Notes under the pieces: model-generated
Told to the model about the DNA's origin: nothing
The model's input: the letters and a program-made list of their open reading frames with translations, nothing else
Databases searched by the model: none
Assembly (NCBI GenBank): GCA_030037575.1
Contig: JASHRB010000710.1
Location: forward strand, 1-8,842
Reading direction: 5' to 3'
DNA: 8,842 nt
From: Candidatus Sulfotelmatobacter sp.
Lineage (GTDB): Bacteria > Acidobacteriota > Terriglobia > Terriglobales > Acidobacteriaceae
In this document: positions 1 through 6,733 of the stretch, one piece after another
How the letters are laid out: each line of letters starts with the position of its first letter
Numbering within the stretch: the stretch's first letter is position 1
Program-made: the position numbers and the translations under genes

Positions 1-620
1 AACTGATCGAGGCGCTCGGAGGTGCGTTCCAGCATGAAGCCGACGTTCGCTGCGGTCAGTACTACTCCTTTTGCCTCACCCGACGTTCCCGAGGTGTAGA
101 TAATCGCGACCGGGTTTTCGTTTTCCACCGGCGGGCGATCCAGTTCGACGCCTTCGACACCGGCGAAAATTTCATCGAACAAGAACTGCGGCGGAGCATC
201 GTTCCAGCCCTGCGTGATCGAATCGCGCAAGGTTGCATCGCCGCAACACAGTATTGCCGGCGTGCAATCTTTCATCATCGCCCTCAGTTCGGCGGGCGCC
301 TGGCGCGAATACAACGGAACCACGATCAGACCCTCGGCCATCAGGGCGAGATCGATGGCGGCCCAGCGAATGCTGTTCGCCGCCAGCAGGCCGCAGCGGT
401 CGCCTTTGCGCAAATTCTTTGAGGCAATGAATGTTCTGGCCTTACGAACCAGTTCCAGCAGCCCCATACCGGTAACACCGGCGATTTGGCCGTCGCGGAT
501 TTCGGCAAGAATCTGCGCGTCGCCTGCGGCTCGCAGTTGCGAGAAAATTTCGCCGATAAATGGGACTCGCGTGCTCAAAAGCTTTAAGTTGCCGAATTGC
601 GCTCCCGGCCGACGCCGCAC
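1..620 (-). CDS. AMP-forming acyl-CoA synthetase, N-terminal part (runs off left edge)
   Basis: This should activate a carboxylic acid, probably a fatty acid, to an acyl-adenylate and then an acyl-CoA. About 206 codons are visible on the minus strand without a stop or frameshift. Residues ~51-120 look like the N-terminal lobe of long-chain fatty-acid ligases (LLAANSIRWAAIDLALMAEG, then VVPLYSR). Residues 175-185 are the glycine-rich ATP-binding core motif YTSGTSGEAKG of the ANL superfamily. The C-terminal hinge and catalytic lysine lie outside the window. No ATG precedes the conserved region; I chose GTG at 620 because GGTGGA lies about seven bases upstream and an in-frame stop (683-681, the stop of the preceding gene) bars a longer protein. 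It is the fourth gene of the minus-strand operon, 60 bases after the pyruvyl transferase-like gene. The acyl chain length cannot be told; another acid:CoA or acyl-ACP ligase is possible. Confidence 0.9.
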   Translation of the reverse strand, partial: MRRRPGAQFGNLKLLSTRVPFIGEIFSQLRAAGDAQILAEIRDGQIAGVTGMGLLELVRKARTFIASKNLRKGDRCGLLAANSIRWAAIDLALMAEGLIVVPLYSRQAPAELRAMMKDCTPAILCCGDATLRDSITQGWNDAPPQFLFDEIFAGVEGVELDRPPVENENPVAIIYTSGTSGEAKGVVLTAANVGFMLERTSERLDQ

Positions 621-643
621 AGAGCGTCCACCGGAAAGACCGC

Positions 644-677
644 AAAAAAAAATGCGCGAAGAATGCGTGGTTGCGCA
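644..677 (-). other. Intergenic U9 tract with weak preceding hairpin
   Basis: Between the pyruvyl transferase-like gene and the ligase gene the minus-strand RNA would carry TGCGC (677-673), a 15-base loop, GCGCA (657-653), and then nine uninterrupted T residues (652-644). The five-pair stem with a long loop is weak, so this is at best a leaky terminator or attenuator that lowers ligase expression relative to the genes upstream. The order of features fits an intrinsic terminator, but strength is unproven. Confidence 0.3.
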
Positions 678-680
678 GCC

Positions 681-2090
681 TCAGCTATATGCCGCCACCA
701 ACTCTTTCAGCGGCTCGCCGATCGGCGGCAAATAGTCTTCCCAGCTCCATTCGCCGCGCCGCGTCTGAAACTCCGGATATCGGCGCTGCACTTCTTCCTC
801 GAAATACACTCCCATGCGCGCCATCACTTTCAAATTTCTGACCACGGTGCGGGCGATGCCATCGGCAATCGCCTCGCCGTCAGAGCTTAACCTTTCGAGC
901 GCCACGAGCAATTTTCCTTCGAGCTCAGGATCGTCGACCGTCATGAGCAAATCCTGCTGCCCGCGCTCGCGCATCAGATTGCGGATACGCTCATCCATCG
1001 TGATGCCGGCCGAGGGCACCAGTCCCGGCATCGAGGTAACGATGCCGTGATAGCGCGACGACGCCATCATGTGGCAGGCGCGGAGAATGCTTACCAGCTC
1101 ATACATGTTGTATTCGTCAGCAGTAAGCACCGGCACGCCGCCGAGTTTCTCCGCAATTTTGTTGGCCGGACGCGCATCGAGACGTTCGGTCGCAGCAAGA
1201 ATCACAAAAACATTTTTCTTTTTGCGGAAGGCCTCGATGGCCTTAGCCATGGCTGTCCAATATTGTTTATATGCTTGCTCTGCCGCCGGACCTGAGTTGT
1301 GAAAATAAACGGTACGGTAGTGGCTGTCCTTGTAAGCGCCGGTCAAACTATGCACCGCATATTTTGCCACCGAAGCCCGCACCGGCCACTGAAAGGGATT
1401 GATCGGACACACCACCAGCACGGGGGCTCGGCCATCCCAGCCAATTTTGCGCAAGATGCTCTGGCCATACGCGGCCGGCCGCGGCTCGAATGTCCACGCA
1501 GTATCGGTTCCCAGTTCGGTAGGCACACCCAACTCGCGCAGAACCGTGCGCGATTCTTCGTTGCGCGTTATCACAAACGAATTCTTGCAATAGCGGCCAC
1601 ACATCTTGGCCAGCAGCGGATCCATGTGCCCCGCTTCCGCGCCATAACCGACGGACAACTTGTTCTGCGCTGCCGCGATGCCGAGCGAGCCGATCATCAT
1701 TGTGGTCAGGGCGTTCGCGAATTTGCTCTTGAACATCGAACCTTCGCAGGCCACAACGCCATCATGTTGCGGAACTTCATTGGCCAGAAATGGGGGAAAA
1801 ATATCCGGCAGATGAACCTGCCTGGTGCCTTCGAAATATCCGCGCGAAAAGTCGAAGTTCTGGCTCATCACACTGAACTCAACGCGCTCCCCGCCGAGAA
1901 TATGCCGAATCTGCCGCAACATTTCTTCGACGCGTACATCCGATCCCATGTTGCGCGTGCCGTTGTACCCGGCAAACAGAAGTTTGACTTTTTCCCCCGG
2001 CTTCCAGCGTTTGCCTCCACCCAGCATCCATGCGGCTTTGGCGCGCTCGATCGAGCCGCTGACCCAAGCTTCTAAAACAAAATCCATCAT
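681..2090 (-). CDS. Polysaccharide pyruvyl transferase family protein
   Basis: The 469-aa protein belongs to the PS_pyruv_trans family, whose characterised members (for example CsaB) move pyruvate from phosphoenolpyruvate onto a sugar as a ketal. Family marks are the N-terminal glycine-rich loop [13 protein letters not shown] (residues 41-53), [15 protein letters not shown] (175-189), TDTAW (195-199) and the S-R-x-H-G motif SSRYHG (344-349), followed by [11 protein letters not shown] (362-372). There is no signal peptide or membrane span, so it is probably cytosolic or membrane-peripheral. Its ATG (2090-2088) overlaps the stop of the SDR gene in an ATGA, which implies translational coupling. 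Association with fatty acyl reductases is unusual for this family and suggests a pyruvylated or otherwise decorated glycolipid, or a family member with a different donor. The substrate is not deducible. Confidence 0.85.
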   Translation of the reverse strand: MMDFVLEAWVSGSIERAKAAWMLGGGKRWKPGEKVKLLFAGYNGTRNMGSDVRVEEMLRQIRHILGGERVEFSVMSQNFDFSRGYFEGTRQVHLPDIFPPFLANEVPQHDGVVACEGSMFKSKFANALTTMMIGSLGIAAAQNKLSVGYGAEAGHMDPLLAKMCGRYCKNSFVITRNEESRTVLRELGVPTELGTDTAWTFEPRPAAYGQSILRKIGWDGRAPVLVVCPINPFQWPVRASVAKYAVHSLTGAYKDSHYRTVYFHNSGPAAEQAYKQYWTAMAKAIEAFRKKKNVFVILAATERLDARPANKIAEKLGGVPVLTADEYNMYELVSILRACHMMASSRYHGIVTSMPGLVPSAGITMDERIRNLMRERGQQDLLMTVDDPELEGKLLVALERLSSDGEAIADGIARTVVRNLKVMARMGVYFEEEVQRRYPEFQTRRGEWSWEDYLPPIGEPLKELVAAYS

Positions 2091-3235
2091 GCGGCGGTTC
2101 CTCCCGCCGCAGCCGGCCAGGGCTGGTAGCGATAGGAAAAATCATTGGCGCGGCTGAACTTGAGCAGCGGATAGCAATACTCGGAAAACGGCACCGGCTT
2201 TTTGCCCAGTTCGTTGGTCACGCGCCGGTTGTCGAAGACCGTATTCCACACCAGATACGGCATGAAAACCTTCATCAGCGAAGCGCCCTTGGCCATTGCG
2301 GCCTTGGCCATTGCGCCCTTACGGTTCGCCAGGAAATTCACCGACCCGGTAAAAGGTTTTTCCGCGGCGGGCACAAAAACGGGCGACCGTCTGTTTTGCG
2401 CCTTCGCGAGAGCCGTCGTGATCTCGCGAAACGTCTGCGACTCGATTCCTGAAGAAAGATGGTACGTATCGTGCGCGGGCTGCGCCTTCTGGTGCAGCCT
2501 GACAATCGCTTCCACAACGAAATCGACGTTCACAATGTCGATTTTGTCGGTGGCACGAAAGGGCAGCGCGGGAAGTCCGGCCAAGAATGCAAATGCCTTC
2601 ACCATATCGAACTGCGTGGTCTCAGCGTACCGGCTGTCGCCCAGCACGATGCTGGGACGAAAAATCGTCTTAGGCGTATCCGGCAGCAAAACCCGCGTCA
2701 TGTGCTCGCAAAACTTTTTTGTGCGCGCATAGGGGTCGTAGTCGGAGCGTTCCCAATCGATGGAGCGGTCTTCGCTCACCACTTCGTTCTGCCGCCCTCC
2801 GGCAACCGCCACGGTACTCACCAAGCTGAACCGTCTCAGCCCGTGGTAATGCTCGACGTGGCGCGCCAGCGTAAGAACCTCAAGCGTGCCGCGAAGATTC
2901 ACATTAAGGCAGCTCTTTTCCGACTTGCGGTTCAGCGACGCGGCGCAGTGAATGATCGAATCGGTGGTGTGCACCAGACGATCGTACTCGTCGCGGCCGA
3001 GGCCGAAACCCGGATCGGTCAGATCGCCACGAAAAACGCGCACGCGAGTCTGAAGATATTCATAGAACCGCGCAAACTGCAAATGCAACTGCAGCGCCCG
3101 CCATAAGCGATTTTCCGCCTCGGGAACATCTTTCGCCCGCACCAGAAGGTTCAGCGCAGCGTCGTGATCGCGCAACAGATTTGCCGCCACGTGCGCCCCG
3201 ATGTATCCCGTCGATCCCGTTAGAAAAATTGCCAT
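2087..3235 (-). CDS. Extended SDR, NAD_binding_4 / thioester-reductase-like
   Basis: The 382-aa protein is an NAD(P)-dependent extended short-chain dehydrogenase of the male-sterility / thioester-reductase type. Visible are the dinucleotide-binding TGSTGYIG (residues 6-13), GDLTDP (70-75), CAAS (97-100) at the end of a beta strand, the catalytic serine region LVSTVAVAG (138-146), the Y169xxxK173 pair in YARTK, and FRPSIVLGD (192-200). Such enzymes reduce acyl-CoA or acyl-carrier thioesters to aldehydes, or act on nucleotide sugars and sterols. The ATG at 3235 follows directly on the stop of the upstream gene (TGA|ATG), and its own stop overlaps the next start. In this operon it may carry out a second reduction step on the product of the large reductase, or an epimerase-like step on a sugar head group; the sequence does not decide between these. 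Confidence 0.88.
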   Translation of the reverse strand: MAIFLTGSTGYIGAHVAANLLRDHDAALNLLVRAKDVPEAENRLWRALQLHLQFARFYEYLQTRVRVFRGDLTDPGFGLGRDEYDRLVHTTDSIIHCAASLNRKSEKSCLNVNLRGTLEVLTLARHVEHYHGLRRFSLVSTVAVAGGRQNEVVSEDRSIDWERSDYDPYARTKKFCEHMTRVLLPDTPKTIFRPSIVLGDSRYAETTQFDMVKAFAFLAGLPALPFRATDKIDIVNVDFVVEAIVRLHQKAQPAHDTYHLSSGIESQTFREITTALAKAQNRRSPVFVPAAEKPFTGSVNFLANRKGAMAKAAMAKGASLMKVFMPYLVWNTVFDNRRVTNELGKKPVPFSEYCYPLLKFSRANDFSYRYQPWPAAAGGTAA

Positions 3236-5716
3236 TCACCAATTCCCGCCGGTTCCGGTTTTCACGGCCTCGCCGTTCTCCATGATTCGCACCTGCAAAC
3301 TCCGCGCCGGACGCGCTTCGAGCGGCCGGCCTTCGATCAACGGATACGTCCATCGCCGCAACGCCGGAATATGCACGTTTACCCAATAGTCCCACCAATC
3401 GAGGGTTCGCGCCTTGTAGCCAAAATCTTCCACCTCGTCCTCCACCAGCGCGTGCGAAAGTTTCTCGACGTTATCGGCGACGAAGTCGTGTTCGTTTAGC
3501 AGAATGAACGGTTCGAATAGCTCGATCAATTTCTCGACGCGTTCCAGATTTCTCTCCGCCTTCGCGAGCGGCGTTTTCTTCAGCAACAACGGGGACATGA
3601 TCCGCTGAATCGACTTTACGATGGCGCGCTGCGCCGGCGCCGACATTCTTTGATACCGCGTTTTGGAGACCGGAATCGCATCGAAACGCAATCGCAGCCA
3701 GGATTCCAGCCCCTCCTGCGCGCGATAGTGTTTGCGATGCGCCAGCGAAGTGAGCTCGATCGAGCGGCCCATGTCACACGGATTGGCCACCGAGGTGGCG
3801 AGCTGATAAAGCGGCTCGTTCCTCCGCTCGACAATCGCCGCCGCGATCAGAGTCATCCCCGTGCAGACCGAATCCACAGGAATAATGTCGAGGCGCTTGC
3901 TTTGGTTCGATGGCAATTGCCGGAAGTAAGTGCCCAACAAATAAGAAAGTGACGCCGAGGTGTTGATGCCTTCGTTCCATCCCTGAAAGGGCTTGGCCAC
4001 GGAAGTTTCTACGATCGCCGGACGCACGATAGCCATGGCCAAGCCAGCGCCGTATTTTAGGATCAGCGATTCGGCCAGGCTTTTTGTAAGAGTGTAGGTG
4101 TTGGGCCAGCCCAGATCCTTGGCGCGGCGCGTCCCGGCTTCGGTGAGATAACTCTTCAGCCAGCGAATGCGGTTCTTGCGAATCTGATTCTCGAGCGCCG
4201 GACCCTGAAGTCCCTTTGCGGCGTGTTCTTTGGCCAGCGCCTGCGATCTTATTTCGGCCGTGACCTGGTCGCTCTCGGCTTGTTTTTCGGCCTTGGCGAT
4301 CATTTGGTGCAGCCCGCGCCATTCCGCCTCGGCGTCGAAGCCGGCGATACGCTTTGGCGTGTAGTTGGCAGTCAATCGCTCGGTCACCCGGCCGTCGCGC
4401 TCGCCCGCGACATAACAGGTCGACAAGTGCAGCAGGCCGGCGTGAGCGGAACCGCGCAGGAAGTCCAGCACATTCATCACGGCGTCGGTGTTGGTCGCGA
4501 GCGCGTCGCGCAAGTCGGGATTGAAATCGGTGAGACCGGAACTGTTTACAATCAGGTCGAGATATTTCTGCAACCGCCGCGCCGTCTCCGGGCTTAAGCC
4601 GAGGCGGGGCTGGGTGACATCGCCTTCGATCACTTCGACTTTCTCGCGCAAATAGTCCGCCAGTGCTGCGTCATATTTTTCGAACAGAGGGTCGAAGACC
4701 GGCGATTCCTCCACGATTTTTTCAAAACGCCGCTGCGCCGGATTTGATTTCTGCCTGCGAACCAGCAAATAAATGCGGCCGACCTCCGGCAAATCGGCAA
4801 GCGTGTTGGCCAGCCAGACCTTTCCGATGAATCCGGTCACGCCGATCAGCATGATGTGCTTGCCGGCAAGCGCGCGCCGTACAGAAAATTGCCGAGCCGG
4901 CGGTGATCCTGCGAAGTGCACAATGGGATGCTCGGAGGCGATGGACTCGCGCTCCGAGCTGATAACGGCGCCTCGCAATTCGTCGAGCGAAATATCCAAC
5001 TGGCGCGCCAGGGTTTTCGGTGCGCGATGCCCATCCGGGCTTTGGTCCCAAAGCCGCGCCAACGCGCCACGGGGCCGAATGACTGGGTCGAGCAATCTTC
5101 CTGTCGAGACACGATCGCGAAACTCCAGCCGGTTGGCGACGATCCTCTTCACGCCCAGGTGGAGTGCCAGCGGCTTCATGACATGCTCGAGGCCCTGGCT
5201 CACCAGCACAACGTCGGCGCCGGAGCGCACCAACTGCTTCACGCGCTCGACGCCCTCAGCTTTCAGGCACGGCTTCAATTTGTAGTGGAAAAACTCTTCG
5301 CCGAGCAGATCCAGACGGTCACGGCTCACTCCCCGCAGCGGAGTATGCACCATGCGGGTGGCAAATTTGCGATTGGTGGAATAGAGGAACGGCCGGAGAA
5401 GCGCCATCAAAAAGATCAACCCGCGGCGGCGGATCCGGCCGGTAAAAGTCTGTGCGTTCCAGGTGAAAAATGCGACTGGCCGCACCACGGTCAGATCGAG
5501 CAGGCTGCCTTCGACTCGCCAAAATACGGTGGGAGACGGAGTTGCCGACACCTCCCCGCGAACGCCGGGGGATGCGCTGTAGTTGTGGTTTGAGGCTTCC
5601 AAAGCGTTGCGGGTCCTGACGGCAGGTTGGCCGCGGACAGGACGTTCAGTCATTGTAGCAATACGGGGTAGTTCCGCGAAGCGATGATTCACGTGGGGCA
5701 CGGCTGGTTCAGACAC
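3236..5716 (-). CDS. Degenerate HAD domain fused to fatty acyl-CoA reductase (FAR-like)
   Basis: This 826-aa two-domain protein is the first gene of the operon. Residues ~62-220 follow a HAD-IB phosphatase layout (LVSQGLEHVMKPLALHLG at 171-188, then ANRLEFRDRVSTGR at 194-207), but the catalytic DxDGT loop reads W66-R67-V68-E69-G70-S71, so nucleophile and acid/base Asp are both missing. Residues ~285-640 are an extended-SDR acyl reductase: IGVTGFIG (291-298), LSTCYVAG (431-438), the FAR-type active site YTLTK (Y541, K545) and VRPAIVE (564-570). The C-terminal part (~660-790) with LDWWDYWVNVHIP (772-784) resembles the male-sterility C-terminal domain. The expected reaction is NAD(P)H reduction of acyl-CoA to aldehyde or alcohol. 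The start is uncertain: GTG 5716 lies just after an in-frame stop (5734-5732), ATG 5653 is the next choice, and neither has a clear Shine-Dalgarno site. The first 60 residues look disordered. Confidence 0.87.
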   Translation of the reverse strand: MSEPAVPHVNHRFAELPRIATMTERPVRGQPAVRTRNALEASNHNYSASPGVRGEVSATPSPTVFWRVEGSLLDLTVVRPVAFFTWNAQTFTGRIRRRGLIFLMALLRPFLYSTNRKFATRMVHTPLRGVSRDRLDLLGEEFFHYKLKPCLKAEGVERVKQLVRSGADVVLVSQGLEHVMKPLALHLGVKRIVANRLEFRDRVSTGRLLDPVIRPRGALARLWDQSPDGHRAPKTLARQLDISLDELRGAVISSERESIASEHPIVHFAGSPPARQFSVRRALAGKHIMLIGVTGFIGKVWLANTLADLPEVGRIYLLVRRQKSNPAQRRFEKIVEESPVFDPLFEKYDAALADYLREKVEVIEGDVTQPRLGLSPETARRLQKYLDLIVNSSGLTDFNPDLRDALATNTDAVMNVLDFLRGSAHAGLLHLSTCYVAGERDGRVTERLTANYTPKRIAGFDAEAEWRGLHQMIAKAEKQAESDQVTAEIRSQALAKEHAAKGLQGPALENQIRKNRIRWLKSYLTEAGTRRAKDLGWPNTYTLTKSLAESLILKYGAGLAMAIVRPAIVETSVAKPFQGWNEGINTSASLSYLLGTYFRQLPSNQSKRLDIIPVDSVCTGMTLIAAAIVERRNEPLYQLATSVANPCDMGRSIELTSLAHRKHYRAQEGLESWLRLRFDAIPVSKTRYQRMSAPAQRAIVKSIQRIMSPLLLKKTPLAKAERNLERVEKLIELFEPFILLNEHDFVADNVEKLSHALVEDEVEDFGYKARTLDWWDYWVNVHIPALRRWTYPLIEGRPLEARPARSLQVRIMENGEAVKTGTGGNW

Positions 5717-5735
5717 CGGGCTTAGCAGTGGCTAT

Positions 5736-5761
5736 TCGGAAACCATGCGATCGATTTCCGA
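5736..5761. promoter_or_regulatory. 7-bp dyad, candidate activator or operator site
   Basis: TCGGAAA (5736-5742) and TTTCCGA (5755-5761) form a perfect inverted repeat with a 12-base spacer. A second offset pair, ACCAT (5742-5746) and ATGGT (5761-5765), overlaps it. The centre lies roughly 90 bases upstream of the start point expected from the sigma-54 promoter, where bacterial enhancer-binding proteins commonly sit, and also just upstream of the minus-strand lipid operon. It could serve either side; the protein that would bind is unknown. Confidence 0.35.
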
Positions 5762-5814
5762 TGGTACCAAGTCTGGAGGTAGCGGCTTAATTTGACTCTC
5801 ACTATTTCCCGTAA

Positions 5815-5830
5815 TGGCACGTTAATTGCC
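5815..5830 (+). promoter_or_regulatory. Sigma-54 (RpoN) promoter, -24/-12 type
   Basis: The sequence TGGCACG-TTAA-TTGCC matches the sigma-54 consensus TGGCACG-N4-TTGCW at every defined position but the last. The invariant GG (5816-5817) and GC (5828-5829) are exactly 12 bases apart. With C5829 as -12, transcription would begin near 5841, giving a leader of about 30 bases containing AGGGA (5857-5861) before ATG 5871. Such promoters need an enhancer-binding ATPase. The element is partly palindromic, so an operator is the alternative reading. Confidence 0.65.
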
Positions 5831-5870
5831 GTTGACAGGCGTGCTACAACGGAATCAGGGAATGCTTGTC

Positions 5871-6212
5871 ATGACACAGGACGATATAGACGCGCAGGTC
5901 GGAAGGACTGATCGCCAACTAAGAGAGGCCAATGCGCGTCTGGCGGCATTGCACGCTAGAGCGCGGAATCTTGGGAGCGTTGCGGAAAGGCTGGCGAGTG
6001 CCTTACGCCATTCGGACGCTATCGTATTCGATAATCAGGAATTTGACGAAGCTCTGATCGTATCGGGGAAGAAACACAAGTTTACCGACAATGACTTCGC
6101 AGGCTTTGATGCTGTTGCGGTGCGAGAGCTTGGAGATTCGGTTCGCCGCGAAATTAAGCAGATAGAAGAATTAAGGAAAGAGCTTCGCAAGCTCAGGGGC
6201 GAAGTCGAGTAG
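5871..6212 (+). CDS. Small charged helical / coiled-coil protein, unknown function
   Basis: I do not recognise this 113-aa protein. Residues 1-47 and 82-112 are rich in Glu, Arg, Lys, Leu and Ala with a heptad-like spacing, suggesting two helices that could form a coiled coil; a short stretch around 50-80 (VFDNQEFDEALIVSG and following) separates them. There is no signal peptide, membrane span or cysteine. An open frame extends back to TTG 5826, but that codon lies inside the sigma-54 -12 element. ATG 5871 has AGGGA nine bases upstream and fits the predicted start of transcription; ATG 5862 is too close to that site. It faces a minus-strand membrane microprotein whose stop is only two bases away. 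Its apparent sigma-54 control suggests conditional expression. A spurious ORF is unlikely given promoter, ribosome site and length together. Confidence 0.65.
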   Translation: MTQDDIDAQVGRTDRQLREANARLAALHARARNLGSVAERLASALRHSDAIVFDNQEFDEALIVSGKKHKFTDNDFAGFDAVAVRELGDSVRREIKQIEELRKELRKLRGEVE

Positions 6213-6214
6213 TT

Positions 6215-6340
6215 TTATCCGTCGATAATCGCAGCGAATAGCAGGAAAAGTAACCAGCCTAATAGCGTGGCGATTCCAGCGCCAACAGCAATGCAGAATC
6301 CGATTTGCACCCAGTGGAATGCTTCTGCGAGTGTGAGCAT
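6215..6340 (-). CDS. Candidate membrane microprotein (41 aa)
   Basis: From ATG 6340 the frame encodes a 41-residue, strongly hydrophobic peptide with one long membrane-spanning stretch (roughly residues 11-38, including IAVGAGIATLLGWLLFLLF) ending in IIDG. The frame can be read back to GTG 6406, but that part is the terminator hairpin translated, which is a common artefact, so I prefer the short form. No Shine-Dalgarno site or promoter is evident. In its favour, its stop lies two bases from the stop of the convergent 113-aa gene, a compact packing typical of real gene pairs. It could equally be a chance hydrophobic frame. Confidence 0.35.
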   Translation of the reverse strand: MLTLAEAFHWVQIGFCIAVGAGIATLLGWLLFLLFAAIIDG

Positions 6341-6370
6341 GGTTTGACAGGCATGATATACCGAAAATAG

Positions 6371-6397
6371 AAAAAGCCCCGTTAGCGCGGGGCTTTT
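6371..6397. terminator. Bidirectional intrinsic terminator
   Basis: GCCCCG (6376-6381) and CGGGGC (6388-6393) form a stem around TTAGCG, flanked by A5 on the left and T4 on the right, so a G+C stem followed by a U tract is made in both directions. On the minus strand it lies about 75 bases beyond the 86-aa gene and should end the transposase operon. On the plus strand it lies about 160 bases beyond the 113-aa gene. Confidence 0.85.
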
Positions 6398-6472
6398 CAC
6401 GCTCACTTCATATGGGACGCTCGCGAAGAATGGCTCAAGCCCACATTAGGGCCGGAGCGTGGAGCGTGTCAA

Positions 6473-6733
6473 CTAAAGAGTTACAACTTCTTTCGCTTTC
6501 CGAATTGACGCGTCGTATAGCTTCACTGATGCAGATTCAACGTCAACTGTTTTTGTCATCTGAGCGAGTTGGTGCTTCTCAAATACGGCGCGAAATTTGT
6601 CGCCTCCAGCTTCCTTTAGCGTCTCGCGCAGAGCGCCAATTTCGGTTATCAGAGTGGAAAGCGTCTCGTAGTGCATTTTCAAATACTCGAAAGCGGCGAC
6701 GAGCGATTCCTGTAATTCGGACTCGTTAATCAT
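6473..6733 (-). CDS. 86-aa helical protein coupled to the transposase gene
   Basis: I do not recognise this protein. It is predicted by eye to be almost wholly alpha-helical, with LITEIGALRETLKEAGG (residues 28-44) and a following charged segment that could oligomerise. There is no membrane span and no Cys. An open frame extends back to 6757, but ATG 6733 is the likely start: it overlaps the transposase stop in an ATGA (6733-6730) and has GGAG about ten bases upstream inside the transposase gene. The coupling implies co-expression and perhaps physical partnership, for example an accessory or regulatory subunit of the transposase. A terminator follows downstream. The function is unknown, and a chance ORF is less likely because of the ATGA overlap and ribosome site. 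Confidence 0.6.
   Translation of the reverse strand: MINESELQESLVAAFEYLKMHYETLSTLITEIGALRETLKEAGGDKFRAVFEKHQLAQMTKTVDVESASVKLYDASIRKAKEVVTL

Noticed and set aside
1299..2075. 258-codon plus-strand ORF
   Set aside because: It lies wholly antisense to the pyruvyl transferase-like gene, whose minus-strand frame shows family motifs; the plus product has no recognisable domain and is a by-product of G+C-rich codon use.
4916..5593. 225-codon plus-strand ORF
   Set aside because: Antisense to the HAD-FAR fusion gene and His/Gln/Arg-rich without any motif; treated as a shadow frame, like 2459-3106 and 4223-4597.
5832..5866. TTGACA as a sigma-70 -35 box for the small plus-strand gene
   Set aside because: No acceptable -10 hexamer lies 16-18 bases downstream (TCAGGG at spacer 17), whereas the sigma-54 match just upstream is nearly complete.
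5826..5870. TTG start extending the 113-aa gene upstream
   Set aside because: The TTG is part of the sigma-54 -12 element, upstream of the predicted transcript start, and no ribosome site precedes it.
6341..6406. GTG 6406 start giving a 63-aa membrane protein
   Set aside because: The extra 22 residues are the terminator stem-loop read as codons, without a ribosome site.
6412..6729. 105-codon plus-strand ORF
   Set aside because: It overlaps the 86-aa gene almost completely; the minus frame has a ribosome site and an ATGA coupling to the transposase, while the plus frame has no such support.
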